Under the pieces are notes generated by a model. The model did no database searches, was not told where the DNA came from, and was given only the letters and a program-made list of their open reading frames with translations. From UBA1479 sp963972065 (GTDB lineage: Bacteria > Pseudomonadota > Alphaproteobacteria > Rhodospirillales > Casp-alpha2): a DNA stretch of 13,536 nt. Made by a program: the position numbers and the translations under genes. Shown one piece after another: positions 6,482 to 13,326 of the stretch. Numbering within the stretch: the first letter of the stretch is position 1; each line of letters starts with the position of its first letter. The DNA lies in NCBI GenBank assembly GCA_963972065.1, contig CAXAVJ010000092.1, positions 1 through 13,536 of the forward strand, read 5' to 3'.

Positions 6482-7480
6482 ATGACCAGCATGATTGACC
6501 CCTTCGGACGGGCGGTAAGCTACCTCCGCGTTTCCGTCACGGACCGCTGCGATTTCCGCTGCGTGTACTGCATGGCGGAAGACATGACCTTCCTGCCCAA
6601 GGCGGAAATCCTGTCGCTGGAGGAACTCGACCGCCTGTGTTCCGCCTTCGTGCGCAAGGGCGTGAAGAAGCTGCGCCTGACCGGGGGCGAACCCCTGGTC
6701 CGCCGCAACATCATGTCGCTGATCCGCTCCCTCGGCCGCCATCTGAAGACCGGCGATCTGGAGGAACTGACCTTGACCTCCAACGGCTCCCAGCTGGCGC
6801 GCTTCGCGGACGAGTTGGTCGACGCCGGGGTTCGGCGCATCAATGTCTCGCTCGACACTCTCGATCCCGACCGGTTCGAGGCGATCACCCGTTGGGGCAA
6901 GCTGGACAAGGTGCTGGACGGCATCGACGCGGCCCGCAAGGCCGGCCTGCACGTGAAGATCAACACGGTGGCGCTGAAGAACTTCAACGAGGACGAACTG
7001 GACCGCATGATCGAATATTGCGGTGAGAACGCCTTCGACATGACCCTGATCGAAACCATGCCGCTCGGCGAAATCGACCAGGACCGCACGGACCAGTACC
7101 TGCCCCTGTCCAAGGTGCGCGAGCGCCTGGAGAAGACCTGGAGCCTGACCGACATTCCGTTCAAGACCGGCGGCCCGGCGCGCTATACCCAGGTCGAGGA
7201 AACGGGCCAAAAGCTCGGCTTCATCACGCCGCTGACCCATAATTTCTGCGAAGGCTGCAACCGCGTGCGCCTGACCTGCACGGGCACGCTGTACATGTGC
7301 CTGGGCCAGGACGACGCCGCCGACCTGCGAGCACCCTTGCGCGCGTCCGAGGGCGACGAACTGCTGGAAACCGCCATCGACGAAGCCATCGGCCGCAAGC
7401 CCAAGGGCCACGATTTCGTCATCGAACGGCGCGGCGACGGCCCGGCCGTAAGCCGCCACATGAGCGTCACCGGCGGCTGA
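6482..7480 (+). CDS. moaA: GTP 3',8-cyclase MoaA (radical SAM)
   Basis: MoaA catalyses the first step of molybdenum cofactor synthesis, rearranging GTP to 3',8-cyclo-GTP with S-adenosylmethionine. The 332-residue protein has the radical SAM cluster motif CDFRCVYC (Cys23, Cys27, Cys30), the SAM-contacting GGEP at 68-71, and the second, substrate-binding cluster as FCEGCNRVRLTC plus Cys273 (Cys256-x2-Cys259-x13-Cys273). It ends in the Gly-Gly pair typical of MoaA. Length is normal. The ATG at 6482 is kept because MIDPFGR follows at once, but the Shine-Dalgarno is weak (GAGG is about 18 bases away) and ATG at 6491 is an alternative. It is not followed by moaC, moaD or moaE; other Moco genes must lie elsewhere. 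It lies on the same strand as the Fe-S protein gene. Confidence 0.97.
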   Translation: MTSMIDPFGRAVSYLRVSVTDRCDFRCVYCMAEDMTFLPKAEILSLEELDRLCSAFVRKGVKKLRLTGGEPLVRRNIMSLIRSLGRHLKTGDLEELTLTSNGSQLARFADELVDAGVRRINVSLDTLDPDRFEAITRWGKLDKVLDGIDAARKAGLHVKINTVALKNFNEDELDRMIEYCGENAFDMTLIETMPLGEIDQDRTDQYLPLSKVRERLEKTWSLTDIPFKTGGPARYTQVEETGQKLGFITPLTHNFCEGCNRVRLTCTGTLYMCLGQDDAADLRAPLRASEGDELLETAIDEAIGRKPKGHDFVIERRGDGPAVSRHMSVTGG

Positions 7481-7489
7481 TCATTCATC

Positions 7490-7664
7490 ACCACAGAGAC
7501 GGTGAGGCGGTGAGAAGGAAGGGAGAGGTATTGTCATGCCCGTGCTTGGCACGGGTATCCACGCCTTCCTTCTCATGGTTTTCGACTTGATCAGCACGTG
7601 GATGGCCGGGTCACGCCCGGCCATGACTGAAAAAGAGGTTTCCCCTTCTCACCGTCTCCGTGGT
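7490..7664. repeat. Nested inverted repeat (REP/MITE-like intergenic element)
   Basis: Outer arms at 7490-7518 and 7644-7664 are complementary (ACCACAGAGACGGTGAG against its partner, one mismatch), with the left arm carrying an extra eight bases that duplicate CGGTGAG. Inside them lie two 31-base inverted units, 7533-7563 and 7597-7627, which share GTCATG...ATCCACG ends. Each unit is itself a hairpin: CCCGTGC-TTG-GCACGGG at 7539-7555 and GGCCGGG-TCACG-CCCGGCC at 7604-7622. Inner units of this form resemble abundant dispersed palindromes in alphaproteobacterial genomes. The whole would fold as one long RNA hairpin and could act as a terminator or mRNA 3' stabiliser for moaA. No coding potential is evident. 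Confidence 0.8.
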
Positions 7665-7705
7665 TTTCTTTACTTTCTTATCCGGACCCCGATAGAATTT
7701 CAGTC

Positions 7706-8056
7706 ATGTCCAAATGGCAAGAATACGATTGGGATATGATGATCCGGCGCCGCGCGCCCGTTCCCCTGATTGCGGTGGCGCTGCTGCTGTCGTTGTGGCT
7801 GGCGACGGCGGAAAGCGGTTCCATCACCGCCGTCAAATGCAAGGCCGACCACGCAGAGTTGCTGGCCTCCATCGAAGCCGCCCGCCAGCAAACCATCGAC
7901 CAGATCAACCTTCAGCTTGCCGATACCGGCGACTATCAGCGCATCGAAACGCTGCTGGCCATGCGCGAGCGGGCCTGGGACGAGGAAGAAGCCCAGCGCG
8001 GCAGCGCACAACACATTTTCTATGACTGCATAAGCGCCGCCAAGCGGCCCGGCTGA
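7706..8056 (+). CDS. Small membrane-anchored or secreted protein, unknown function
   Basis: I do not recognise this 116-residue protein. Residues 11-16 (MMIRRR) are followed by a hydrophobic stretch PVPLIAVALLLSLWLATA (about 18-35), which fits a signal peptide or a single N-terminal membrane anchor. The remaining 80 residues are hydrophilic and helical (ELLASIEAARQQTIDQINLQ, then ERAWDEEEAQRG) and contain two cysteines, Cys45 and Cys108, that could form a disulfide in the periplasm. The start is uncertain: ATG at 7706 has no clear ribosome site, while ATG at 7736 or 7739 would put the Arg-rich segment at the very N terminus as in a signal peptide. It lies just after the palindromic element and converges with the IclR gene. 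Confidence 0.6.
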   Translation: MSKWQEYDWDMMIRRRAPVPLIAVALLLSLWLATAESGSITAVKCKADHAELLASIEAARQQTIDQINLQLADTGDYQRIETLLAMRERAWDEEEAQRGSAQHIFYDCISAAKRPG

Positions 8057-8072
8057 TTCCGTGTCCGGGTAA

Positions 8073-8088
8073 TCCCGGTCAGCCGGGA
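8073..8088. terminator. Candidate hairpin between convergent genes
   Basis: TCCCGG-TCAG-CCGGGA forms a perfect six-base stem with a four-base loop at the meeting point of the small-protein gene and the convergent IclR gene. The IclR stop codon begins within the loop. There is no following U-tract on either strand, so it is at best a weak intrinsic or bidirectional terminator. Confidence 0.3.
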
Positions 8089-8867
8089 CCGGCCGTCAGG
8101 GCGCCGGCGATCTCGTCGGCGCAGGCCTTCAGGGGTGCGACCATGGTGGCGACCGCTTCGGCCATGGGCAGGGCGCTTTTCAGATAGAGCACATTCATGG
8201 CCGCCATGGAGCGCCCGCCCACCAGGATCGGCACGCCGATGGTGGAAATGCGCCGGCCGTATTCCGTGCGCGAATATTCTTCATGCATGGTGGCGTAGCC
8301 CTGGTCGCGGATGCCGGCAAGATAATCCTCCGCCTTGGCCCGGTCGCGGGCGATCTCGTTCCATACCGCGGGCATCGCCGTGACGCGGTCGAGCACTTCC
8401 GCGCGTTCCTCGGCGCTGGCGAAGGCTAGGTAGGCCAGGCCCAGGCTGGTCCCCAGCATCGGCGCGCGGTAGCCCGGCAACCGGTTGACCAGGATCGAGC
8501 CCGCGTCGCGTGACGATTCAATCAGCACCATGGCGTCATGGTCGAAGATGGCGACATCCGACGGCCAGCCGAAGCGGTTGCGGAACGCCGCGATGATGGG
8601 GCCGACGATCCGCCCGACGGCACGGTGGCGGTCGTATCCCGAACACAGCAGCAGGGTCTTGCCGGTCACTTCGTAGGCCGTATGGTGTTCGTCGCGCACG
8701 ACGAAGCCCGCATGCATGAGGGTTTCCAGCATGCGCACGATGGTCGCCTTGTCGAGGCCCGTTTCCCGGTGCAGCTCGCCGATCGTCGCACGCCCCTTCA
8801 ACTTGTTGACGGCGGCCAGCACGTCGAGGCCCCGAAGGGCGGCGTTCACCGGCTTGTACGACCCCAT
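8079..8867 (-). CDS. IclR family transcriptional regulator
   Basis: A 262-residue regulator with the two-domain IclR layout. An N-terminal winged helix-turn-helix spans about residues 10-65 (LRGLDVLAAVNKLKGRATIG, then ELHRETGLDKATIVRMLETL), and the effector-binding domain covers about 80-255, with typical signatures MLGTSLGLAYLAF and a C-terminal ISTIGVPIL...MAAMNVLY. IclR proteins bind small organic acids and usually repress or activate a neighbouring catabolic operon. The ATG at 8867 has AAGGAA about six bases upstream. It is divergent from the TauD-type dioxygenase and MFS genes across 180 bases that contain an operator-like array, so these are its likely targets and it may also control itself. 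The effector cannot be read from the sequence. Confidence 0.93.
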   Translation of the reverse strand: MGSYKPVNAALRGLDVLAAVNKLKGRATIGELHRETGLDKATIVRMLETLMHAGFVVRDEHHTAYEVTGKTLLLCSGYDRHRAVGRIVGPIIAAFRNRFGWPSDVAIFDHDAMVLIESSRDAGSILVNRLPGYRAPMLGTSLGLAYLAFASAEERAEVLDRVTAMPAVWNEIARDRAKAEDYLAGIRDQGYATMHEEYSRTEYGRRISTIGVPILVGGRSMAAMNVLYLKSALPMAEAVATMVAPLKACADEIAGALTAGPG

Positions 8868-8935
8868 GGGCGGTTCCTTTTCGGCCCCGGATCGGGCCCC
8901 GCGGGCCGCCGTCCGAATACCGTCAAATGCGAATG

Positions 8936-8961
8936 TTTCAACAGATGAAATGTGATTTCAT
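8936..8961. promoter_or_regulatory. Operator-like array of TTTCA/TGAAA half-sites (probable IclR site)
   Basis: Three half-sites start exactly ten bases apart: TTTCA at 8936, TGAAA at 8946 and TTTCA at 8956. The last two lie in a perfect palindrome, ATGAAAT-GTG-ATTTCAT (8945-8961). One half-site per helical turn, in the short region between the IclR gene and its divergent target, fits binding of an IclR dimer or dimer pair. The surrounding bases are AT-rich compared with both genes. Confidence 0.55.
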
Positions 8962-9047
8962 TTACAAATAACCGGGCCTGGATCATTTTTCAAGCAATGG
9001 AAAACAACGCCCAAAGGGCGGAGCCTCATCCAAGGAAACCAGAGACC

Positions 9048-9923
9048 ATGACCATCCAGAAGAAACCCCTCGGCACGCTCGGCGTCGAGATCACCGGCGT
9101 CGACGTGGGCCGGGATCTGTCCGGCGGCAACGGCGACAACCTGTTCGGCGACATCCGCCAGGCCTGGCAGGAAGCGGGCGGCCTCATGGTCATCCGCGAC
9201 CAATCCATCGACCAGCAGCAACACATCGACTTCTCGCGCCGGTTCGGCCCCCTGTTCCATGACGAGGGCCAGCCGCCCCTGCAGGACACGGTCTCGCGCT
9301 ATCTACATCCCGATTACCCGCAGATCTACCGGGTGTCCAACAAGGTCGATGAAAAGGGCGAACCGACGGGCCGCAAGGGCGCCGGCACCTATTGGCATTC
9401 CGACGTCTCGTTCCGCGACCGCCCGGCCATGGCCTCGATCCTCTATGCCATCCAGATTCCCCCCTACGGCGGCGACACCATCTTCGCCGACATGGCGGCA
9501 GCCTACGACGCCCTGTCCGACGGCATGAAGGCGATGCTGGGGCGTCTCAACGCCGTGCACGACTTCGCCGTCGCGGCGGCGACGCAATATGCCCAACCCA
9601 TCGTCATCAACAAGGATTTCGACGGCGCCAACCAATGCGTCCACCCCATCGTGCGCACCCATGCGGACACGGGACGCAAGTCGCTTTACGTCAACCCGGG
9701 CTTCACCTCGCATATCGAAGGCTTCACGGCGGAAGAAAGCCGCCCGATCCTGGATCATCTCTACAAGCATGCGACCCAGCCCGAATTCCTCTACCGCCAT
9801 GCCTGGCAGCCACATGACATATTGGTGTGGGACAACCGCACGCTGATGCATTACGCCGTATCGGACTATGCGGCCGACCGTTACATGGAGCGCACGACCG
9901 TAATCGGTGAGCGCCCTGTATAG
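9048..9923 (+). CDS. TauD/TfdA family Fe(II)/2-oxoglutarate dioxygenase
   Basis: A 291-residue cytoplasmic enzyme of the TauD/TfdA family, which uses 2-oxoglutarate and oxygen to hydroxylate small organic acids such as taurine, 2,4-D or other sulfonates, phosphonates or ethers. The iron triad is visible: His117 and Asp119 in YWHSDVSF, and His268 in LMHYAVSDY, with the 2-oxoglutarate-binding Arg near 282 (MERTTV). PYGGDTIFADMAAAYDALS is the usual family mid-motif. I chose the ATG at 9048 because the family N terminus (LGVEITGVDVGRDL) begins soon after and AAGGAAA lies upstream; an upstream frame from 8952 runs through the operator. It is followed after 41 bases by the MFS gene and is divergent from IclR. 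The substrate is unknown; TauD itself cannot be claimed, since no sulfonate transporter is present. Confidence 0.92.
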   Translation: MTIQKKPLGTLGVEITGVDVGRDLSGGNGDNLFGDIRQAWQEAGGLMVIRDQSIDQQQHIDFSRRFGPLFHDEGQPPLQDTVSRYLHPDYPQIYRVSNKVDEKGEPTGRKGAGTYWHSDVSFRDRPAMASILYAIQIPPYGGDTIFADMAAAYDALSDGMKAMLGRLNAVHDFAVAAATQYAQPIVINKDFDGANQCVHPIVRTHADTGRKSLYVNPGFTSHIEGFTAEESRPILDHLYKHATQPEFLYRHAWQPHDILVWDNRTLMHYAVSDYAADRYMERTTVIGERPV

Positions 9924-9924
9924 A

Positions 9925-9938
9925 CCCGCTTGTGCGGG
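9925..9938 (+). other. Small GC stem-loop between tauD-like and MFS genes
   Basis: CCCGC-TTGT-GCGGG directly follows the dioxygenase stop codon. The stem is five base pairs and is not followed by a U-tract, so it is unlikely to end transcription fully; it could stabilise or separate the two cistrons. Confidence 0.25.
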
Positions 9939-9964
9939 GCGGGCCGTTTGCCTATAGCTGTTCG

Positions 9965-11194
9965 ATGACCACGCCCGCCCCCGCCCTCCACAGCACGAAA
10001 AACCTCGTCATTCTCGCCATTTGCCAGGCGCTTTTTTTCTGCGGCCGCACCCTGACCTTCTTCGCCGCGACCCTGGTCGCGATTTCGATGCTGGGCGACG
10101 ATCTCGCCTTGGCCACGGCCCCCATCACCATGATGCTGATCGGCACGTCGCTCGGCACCCTGCCCGCCGCATTCCTGATGCGGGCCTGGGGACGGCGGTG
10201 GGGCTTCGCCTTCGGCTCGGCGGTGGGCTGTGTCGGCGCACTGATCGCCGCCCAGGCGATCGCCCTGGACAGCTTCCTCCTGTTCAACGTGGGCTTGCTG
10301 GTCGCAGGGGTCTACACCGGCTTCGCGCAGCAATACCGTTTTGCCGCGGCCGAGGTTTCGCCGGACCACCTGAAGGAACGCAACGTCTCCATCGTCATCG
10401 CGATGAGCGTCATCGGCGCCTTCCTCGGCCCGGAAACGGCCCTTTACGCCAAGCATTGGATAACGGACGTACCGTTCCAGGGGGCGTTTTTGATGATGGC
10501 GGTGTTCACGGCGCTGTCCGGCGTCGTCATCCTGTTCGCGCAAATTCCCCGGCTGACCAAGCAGGAATACGCGGACACGGGCCGCCCGCTATGGACCATC
10601 ATGAAGTCGCCGACCTTCATCGTCGCCCTGATCGCGGCCCTGTTCGGCTATGTGGTGATGAACTTCCTGATGGTCGTCACGCCGGTCACCATGGGCACGC
10701 TGAAGACCGTCGTCTTTAGCCATGAGAACATCAAACTGGTGATCCAGTGGCATGTGGTCGGGATGTTCCTGCCGGGATTCTTGACCGGGCACCTGATCAA
10801 GCGGTTCGGCGTCGTGCGCATCATCGCCACCGGGGCGGCCATCCTGCTCGGCTCCGTCATCGTCGCCTTGAACGGGGTCACCCTTACCCATTTCCTGACG
10901 TCGCTGATCCTGCTCGGCATCGGCTGGAATTTCACCTTTACCGGCGGCACCATCCTGATCACCGAGGTCCACAGCCCGGCCGAACGCGCCAAGGTGCAAG
11001 GCATGAACGACTTCCTGCTGTTCACGGGCCTTGCCATCTCGTCGCTGATGGCCGGCAGCGTCTATCACTACTTCGGCTGGGCCTGGGTCAACTACGCCAT
11101 GCTGCCGGTGATCCTGGTGATTTTGCTCTCGGCGCTGTGGCTCCGCAGCGTCCGCCGCCGGGAACAGGCCTTGGCCAAGGCGGCGGCGGAATAG
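9965..11194 (+). CDS. Major facilitator superfamily (MFS) transporter
   Basis: A 409-residue inner-membrane protein with about twelve hydrophobic segments, for example NLVILAICQALFFCGRTLTF, ITMMLIGTSLGTLPAAFLM, FIVALIAALFGYVVMNFLMV and VNYAMLPVILVILLSALWL. The loop between helices 2 and 3 reads RAWGRRWGF, a variant of the MFS motif A, and a long cytoplasmic linker (about residues 190-215) divides two six-helix halves. The terminal RSVRRREQALAKAAAE is basic and cytoplasmic, as usual. The ATG at 9965 is preferred over an upstream GTG at 9932; no good Shine-Dalgarno is present, which fits translation coupled to the dioxygenase 41 bases upstream. The location suggests uptake of the dioxygenase substrate, or efflux of a product; the direction and substrate are inference. 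Confidence 0.9.
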   Translation: MTTPAPALHSTKNLVILAICQALFFCGRTLTFFAATLVAISMLGDDLALATAPITMMLIGTSLGTLPAAFLMRAWGRRWGFAFGSAVGCVGALIAAQAIALDSFLLFNVGLLVAGVYTGFAQQYRFAAAEVSPDHLKERNVSIVIAMSVIGAFLGPETALYAKHWITDVPFQGAFLMMAVFTALSGVVILFAQIPRLTKQEYADTGRPLWTIMKSPTFIVALIAALFGYVVMNFLMVVTPVTMGTLKTVVFSHENIKLVIQWHVVGMFLPGFLTGHLIKRFGVVRIIATGAAILLGSVIVALNGVTLTHFLTSLILLGIGWNFTFTGGTILITEVHSPAERAKVQGMNDFLLFTGLAISSLMAGSVYHYFGWAWVNYAMLPVILVILLSALWLRSVRRREQALAKAAAE

Positions 11195-11252
11195 TCCGTT
11201 CGGCGACCGCGTGATTCAGACATCGAACGTGGATCGATACGGTCCCCTGGAC

Positions 11253-11272
11253 GATAATACCAATTTTTGGTA
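11253..11272 (+). promoter_or_regulatory. Promoter/operator palindrome of the ParD/ParE pair
   Basis: TACCAA-TTT-TTGGTA (11258-11272) is a perfect six-base palindrome with a three-base centre, about 30 bases before the ParD start. GATAAT at 11253-11258, five of six bases of a -10 element, overlaps its left arm; no good -35 hexamer is visible. Antitoxins of the ribbon-helix-helix type commonly bind such palindromes at their own promoter, so autorepression is likely. Confidence 0.5.
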
Positions 11273-11300
11273 CTTTTGCCGTCAGGTCCGGAGCGTCATC

Positions 11301-11543
11301 ATGAGCAAAAATACCTCCATCGCCCTCGGTGGTCATTTCGCGGATTTCATCTCCTCCCAAGTCGATGCGGGACGGTACGCATCGGCAAGCGAGGTGATCC
11401 GTGCTGGCTTGCGTCTGTTGGAAGAACGGGAAGCCCAATTAAGCACCCTGCGCGCCGCCCTGATCGAAGGCGAACAAAGCGGCCCCGCTGAACCCTTCGA
11501 CTTCGACGCCATGATCGCGGCAAAGAAACAACCCGGCACCTGA
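11301..11543 (+). CDS. parD: ParD-like ribbon-helix-helix antitoxin
   Basis: An 80-residue antitoxin of the ParD/CopG type. The N-terminal ribbon-helix-helix reads NTSIALGGHFADFISSQVDA, then GRYASASEVIRAGLRLLEER (residues about 4-44), the DNA-binding and dimerising part. The C-terminal tail (EGEQSGPAEPFDFDAMIAAK) is acidic and likely disordered until it wraps around the toxin. It neutralises ParE and represses the operon. The ATG at 11301 is chosen because GGAG lies seven bases upstream and the family sequence starts at once; an in-frame ATG at 11211 would span the operator palindrome. The stop overlaps the toxin start by one base (TGATG), typical of toxin-antitoxin pairs. Confidence 0.9.
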   Translation: MSKNTSIALGGHFADFISSQVDAGRYASASEVIRAGLRLLEEREAQLSTLRAALIEGEQSGPAEPFDFDAMIAAKKQPGT

Positions 11544-11839
11544 TGGCGGTGATCCGCCTCACGCCCCGCGCCGGACGCGACCTCGGCGAAATCTGGGATT
11601 ACACGGCAAATCGTTGGGGGATGGCGCAGGCGGAAACCTATCTCCGTTCCCTGCAATCAGCCCTGGAATTCCTTGCCGCTGAACCGGAACGCGGCCAAGC
11701 CTGCGACGACATTCGTCCGGGATACCGCAGGCAGCCGACAGGGTCACACGTCATCTTCTACAAAATGTCCGAGACTGCCGACGGCATCGACGTCATCCGC
11801 ATCCTGCACCAGCGGATGGATGTGGCGCAGAATCTCTAG
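11543..11839 (+). CDS. parE: ParE-like toxin (RelE/ParE superfamily)
   Basis: A 98-residue protein of the RelE/ParE fold. The sequence shows the family pattern: IRLTPRAGRDLGEIWDYTAN at the start, a second helix AETYLRSLQSALEFLA, EPERGQACDDIRPGYRRQPT in the middle, and the terminal strand HVIFYKM...IDVIRILHQRMD. ParE proteins poison DNA gyrase, while RelE relatives cut mRNA; the ParD-type antitoxin upstream and lack of obvious RelE catalytic residues favour ParE. Its ATG shares one base with the parD stop, so it is translationally coupled. It ends nine bases from the convergent TetR gene. The system looks intact; the target is inferred from family only. Confidence 0.9.
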   Translation: MAVIRLTPRAGRDLGEIWDYTANRWGMAQAETYLRSLQSALEFLAAEPERGQACDDIRPGYRRQPTGSHVIFYKMSETADGIDVIRILHQRMDVAQNL

Positions 11840-11848
11840 AGCCCGCCG

Positions 11849-12457
11849 TTACGCCCGCAACCCCATCAAATACCGGTTCAGCCCGGCCATGCAGTCGTGG
11901 AACGGCGCCATGGATTGCGCCGATTTGGTCTGGCTGAACGCGCCCTGGATGGCGGCGACGATCAGGGTCGCGGCTTCGTCCGTATCGGCCGCCGCATTGA
12001 CCCGGCCGGAATGCTGGCCGCGCGTGAGGGCGCGCGACAGCCGCCGGCGCCAGGCGCGGTAAAGCTCCTCCACCCGTTGCCGGAACCCGCCGTCGATGGG
12101 CGACATTTCCTGCGCCAGATTGTTCAAGGGACAGCCCAGCAAGTGAATGTCCGGCACCCGGCCCGTCATGTTGTCCTGGATGGTGCGGGCGATGGCGGCC
12201 AAAGGGTCGTCTTCGCCCTCAGCGTCCAGGGGGACCAGCCACCAATCCTCAAGGTAAGCTTTCACCTTCTCGTCCACCACGGCGTAGCCGAGCGCCATCT
12301 TATTGGGGAAATGGTGGTACATCGCCCCCTTTGTGACACCGGTCATGGCAAGAATGTCGTTCAGCCCCGCGGCCTGGAAGCCGTGGCGGTGGATGACCCC
12401 ATAGGCGGCTTCAAGGATCTGCCGCCGGGTTTCGTCGGGTTTATAGGCGCGGGACAT
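11849..12457 (-). CDS. TetR/AcrR family transcriptional regulator
   Basis: A 202-residue repressor-type regulator. The helix-turn-helix is clear at about residues 9-55: ETRRQILEAAYGVIHRHGFQ, then LNDILAMTGVTKGAMYHHFP and NKMALGYAVV. The ligand domain has GCPLNNLAQEMSPIDGGFRQ (about 120-140), similar to NemR/AcuR-like TetR proteins that respond to reactive small molecules, with one Cys in that motif and another near the end (FHDCMAGL). The inducer is not predictable. The start is the ATG at 12457, because the family begins there; the longer frame starts at a TTG at 12493 inside an inverted repeat. No strong Shine-Dalgarno is visible. It is divergent from nadK across 89 bases that hold an operator-like repeat, so it may regulate itself and possibly nadK. 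Confidence 0.92.
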   Translation of the reverse strand: MSRAYKPDETRRQILEAAYGVIHRHGFQAAGLNDILAMTGVTKGAMYHHFPNKMALGYAVVDEKVKAYLEDWWLVPLDAEGEDDPLAAIARTIQDNMTGRVPDIHLLGCPLNNLAQEMSPIDGGFRQRVEELYRAWRRRLSRALTRGQHSGRVNAAADTDEAATLIVAAIQGAFSQTKSAQSMAPFHDCMAGLNRYLMGLRA

Positions 12458-12485
12458 ACCGGGGAGTATGAATTTACCGCGAGGC

Positions 12486-12526
12486 TTCCGCAACCACCCT
12501 TAAGCGGCTAAGTTGCGGAAAGTTCC
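12486..12526. promoter_or_regulatory. Operator-like inverted repeat between TetR gene and nadK
   Basis: TTCCGCAAC (12486-12494) and GTTGCGGAA (12512-12520) form a perfect nine-base inverted repeat with a 17-base centre. A second, smaller palindrome, GGAA-AG-TTCC (12517-12526), extends the right arm, so GGAA/TTCC half-sites recur three times. The position in the 89-base divergent gap fits a TetR-family operator for autoregulation. Confidence 0.5.
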
Positions 12527-12546
12527 CTGATTTTTCAAAGACCGCC

Positions 12547-13326
12547 ATGACCAACGCCCGCCCCGTCTCGAAAATCGCCTTCGTCGCCGCGCAGCAGCCG
12601 GAGGCCCAGGAAGCGCTCAAGCACCTGGCCCATCGCTACGGCAACATACCGGCCGACGCGGCCGAGGTGATCGTGGCGCTCGGCGGTGACGGCTTCATGC
12701 TGGAAAGCCTGCACGGCGCCATCGGCAGCGGCACGCCGATCTACGGCATGAACCGGGGCACGGTCGGATTCCTGATGAACGAATACCTGACCGAGGGCCT
12801 GCCCGAGCGCATCGCCCGTGCCCAACCGGTCAGCCTGCGCCCCCTGAAAATGACGGCGACGGACGTCAACGGCAACACCACCACGGCGCTTGCCATCAAC
12901 GAGGTGTCGTTGCTGCGGGAATCGCGCATGGCGGCGAAAATCCGCATCTTCATCGACGGCATCGCGCGTCTGGATGAAATGATCTGCGACGGCGTTCTGG
13001 TCGCCACGCCCGCGGGCTCCACCGCCTACAACCTGTCGGCCCATGGCCCGATCATCCCCATGGGGGCGGACCTTTTGGCGCTGACCCCCATTTCCGTGTT
13101 CCGGCCCCGGCGTTGGCGCGGCGCACTGCTGCCGCGGAAGGCAGAGATCGCGTTCGAGATCCTCCAGCCCGAGTTAAGACCCGTCAGCGCCACTGCCGAT
13201 TACACCGAAGTCCGCGACGTCAAACGGGTGGAAATCCATCAAGACCACAGCCACCGCCTTGAGCTGCTGTTCGATCCCGAACATAACCTGGAAGAACGCA
13301 TCCTCAAGGAGCAGTTCGAACCGTGA
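12547..13326 (+). CDS. nadK: NAD kinase
   Basis: NAD kinase phosphorylates NAD to NADP in the cytoplasm. The 259-residue protein has the expected signatures: VALGGDGFMLE with the GGDG motif at 46-49 (Asp48 catalytic), YGMNRGTVGFLMNEY at about 66-80, the NE of LAINEVSLLR at 118-119, and DGVLVATPAGSTAYNLSAHG at about 148-167. The length is near that of short alphaproteobacterial NAD kinases. The ATG at 12547 follows an A/T-rich stretch with only a weak ribosome site (CAAAG). It is divergent from the TetR gene, and its TGA stop overlaps the GTG start of the AbrB-family gene (GTGA), so the two are probably translationally coupled. Confidence 0.95.
   Translation: MTNARPVSKIAFVAAQQPEAQEALKHLAHRYGNIPADAAEVIVALGGDGFMLESLHGAIGSGTPIYGMNRGTVGFLMNEYLTEGLPERIARAQPVSLRPLKMTATDVNGNTTTALAINEVSLLRESRMAAKIRIFIDGIARLDEMICDGVLVATPAGSTAYNLSAHGPIIPMGADLLALTPISVFRPRRWRGALLPRKAEIAFEILQPELRPVSATADYTEVRDVKRVEIHQDHSHRLELLFDPEHNLEERILKEQFEP

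Noticed and set aside
6389..7459. Open frame of 356 codons on the minus strand opposite moaA
   Set aside because: Antisense to an unambiguous radical SAM protein; shadow frame.
8952..9047. N-terminal extension of the dioxygenase to a GTG at 8952
   Set aside because: The extension overlaps the operator palindrome and does not resemble the family N terminus; ATG at 9048 is better.
9932..9964. GTG start for the MFS gene
   Set aside because: Adds residues containing part of a hairpin and no ribosome site; ATG at 9965 fits an MFS N terminus.
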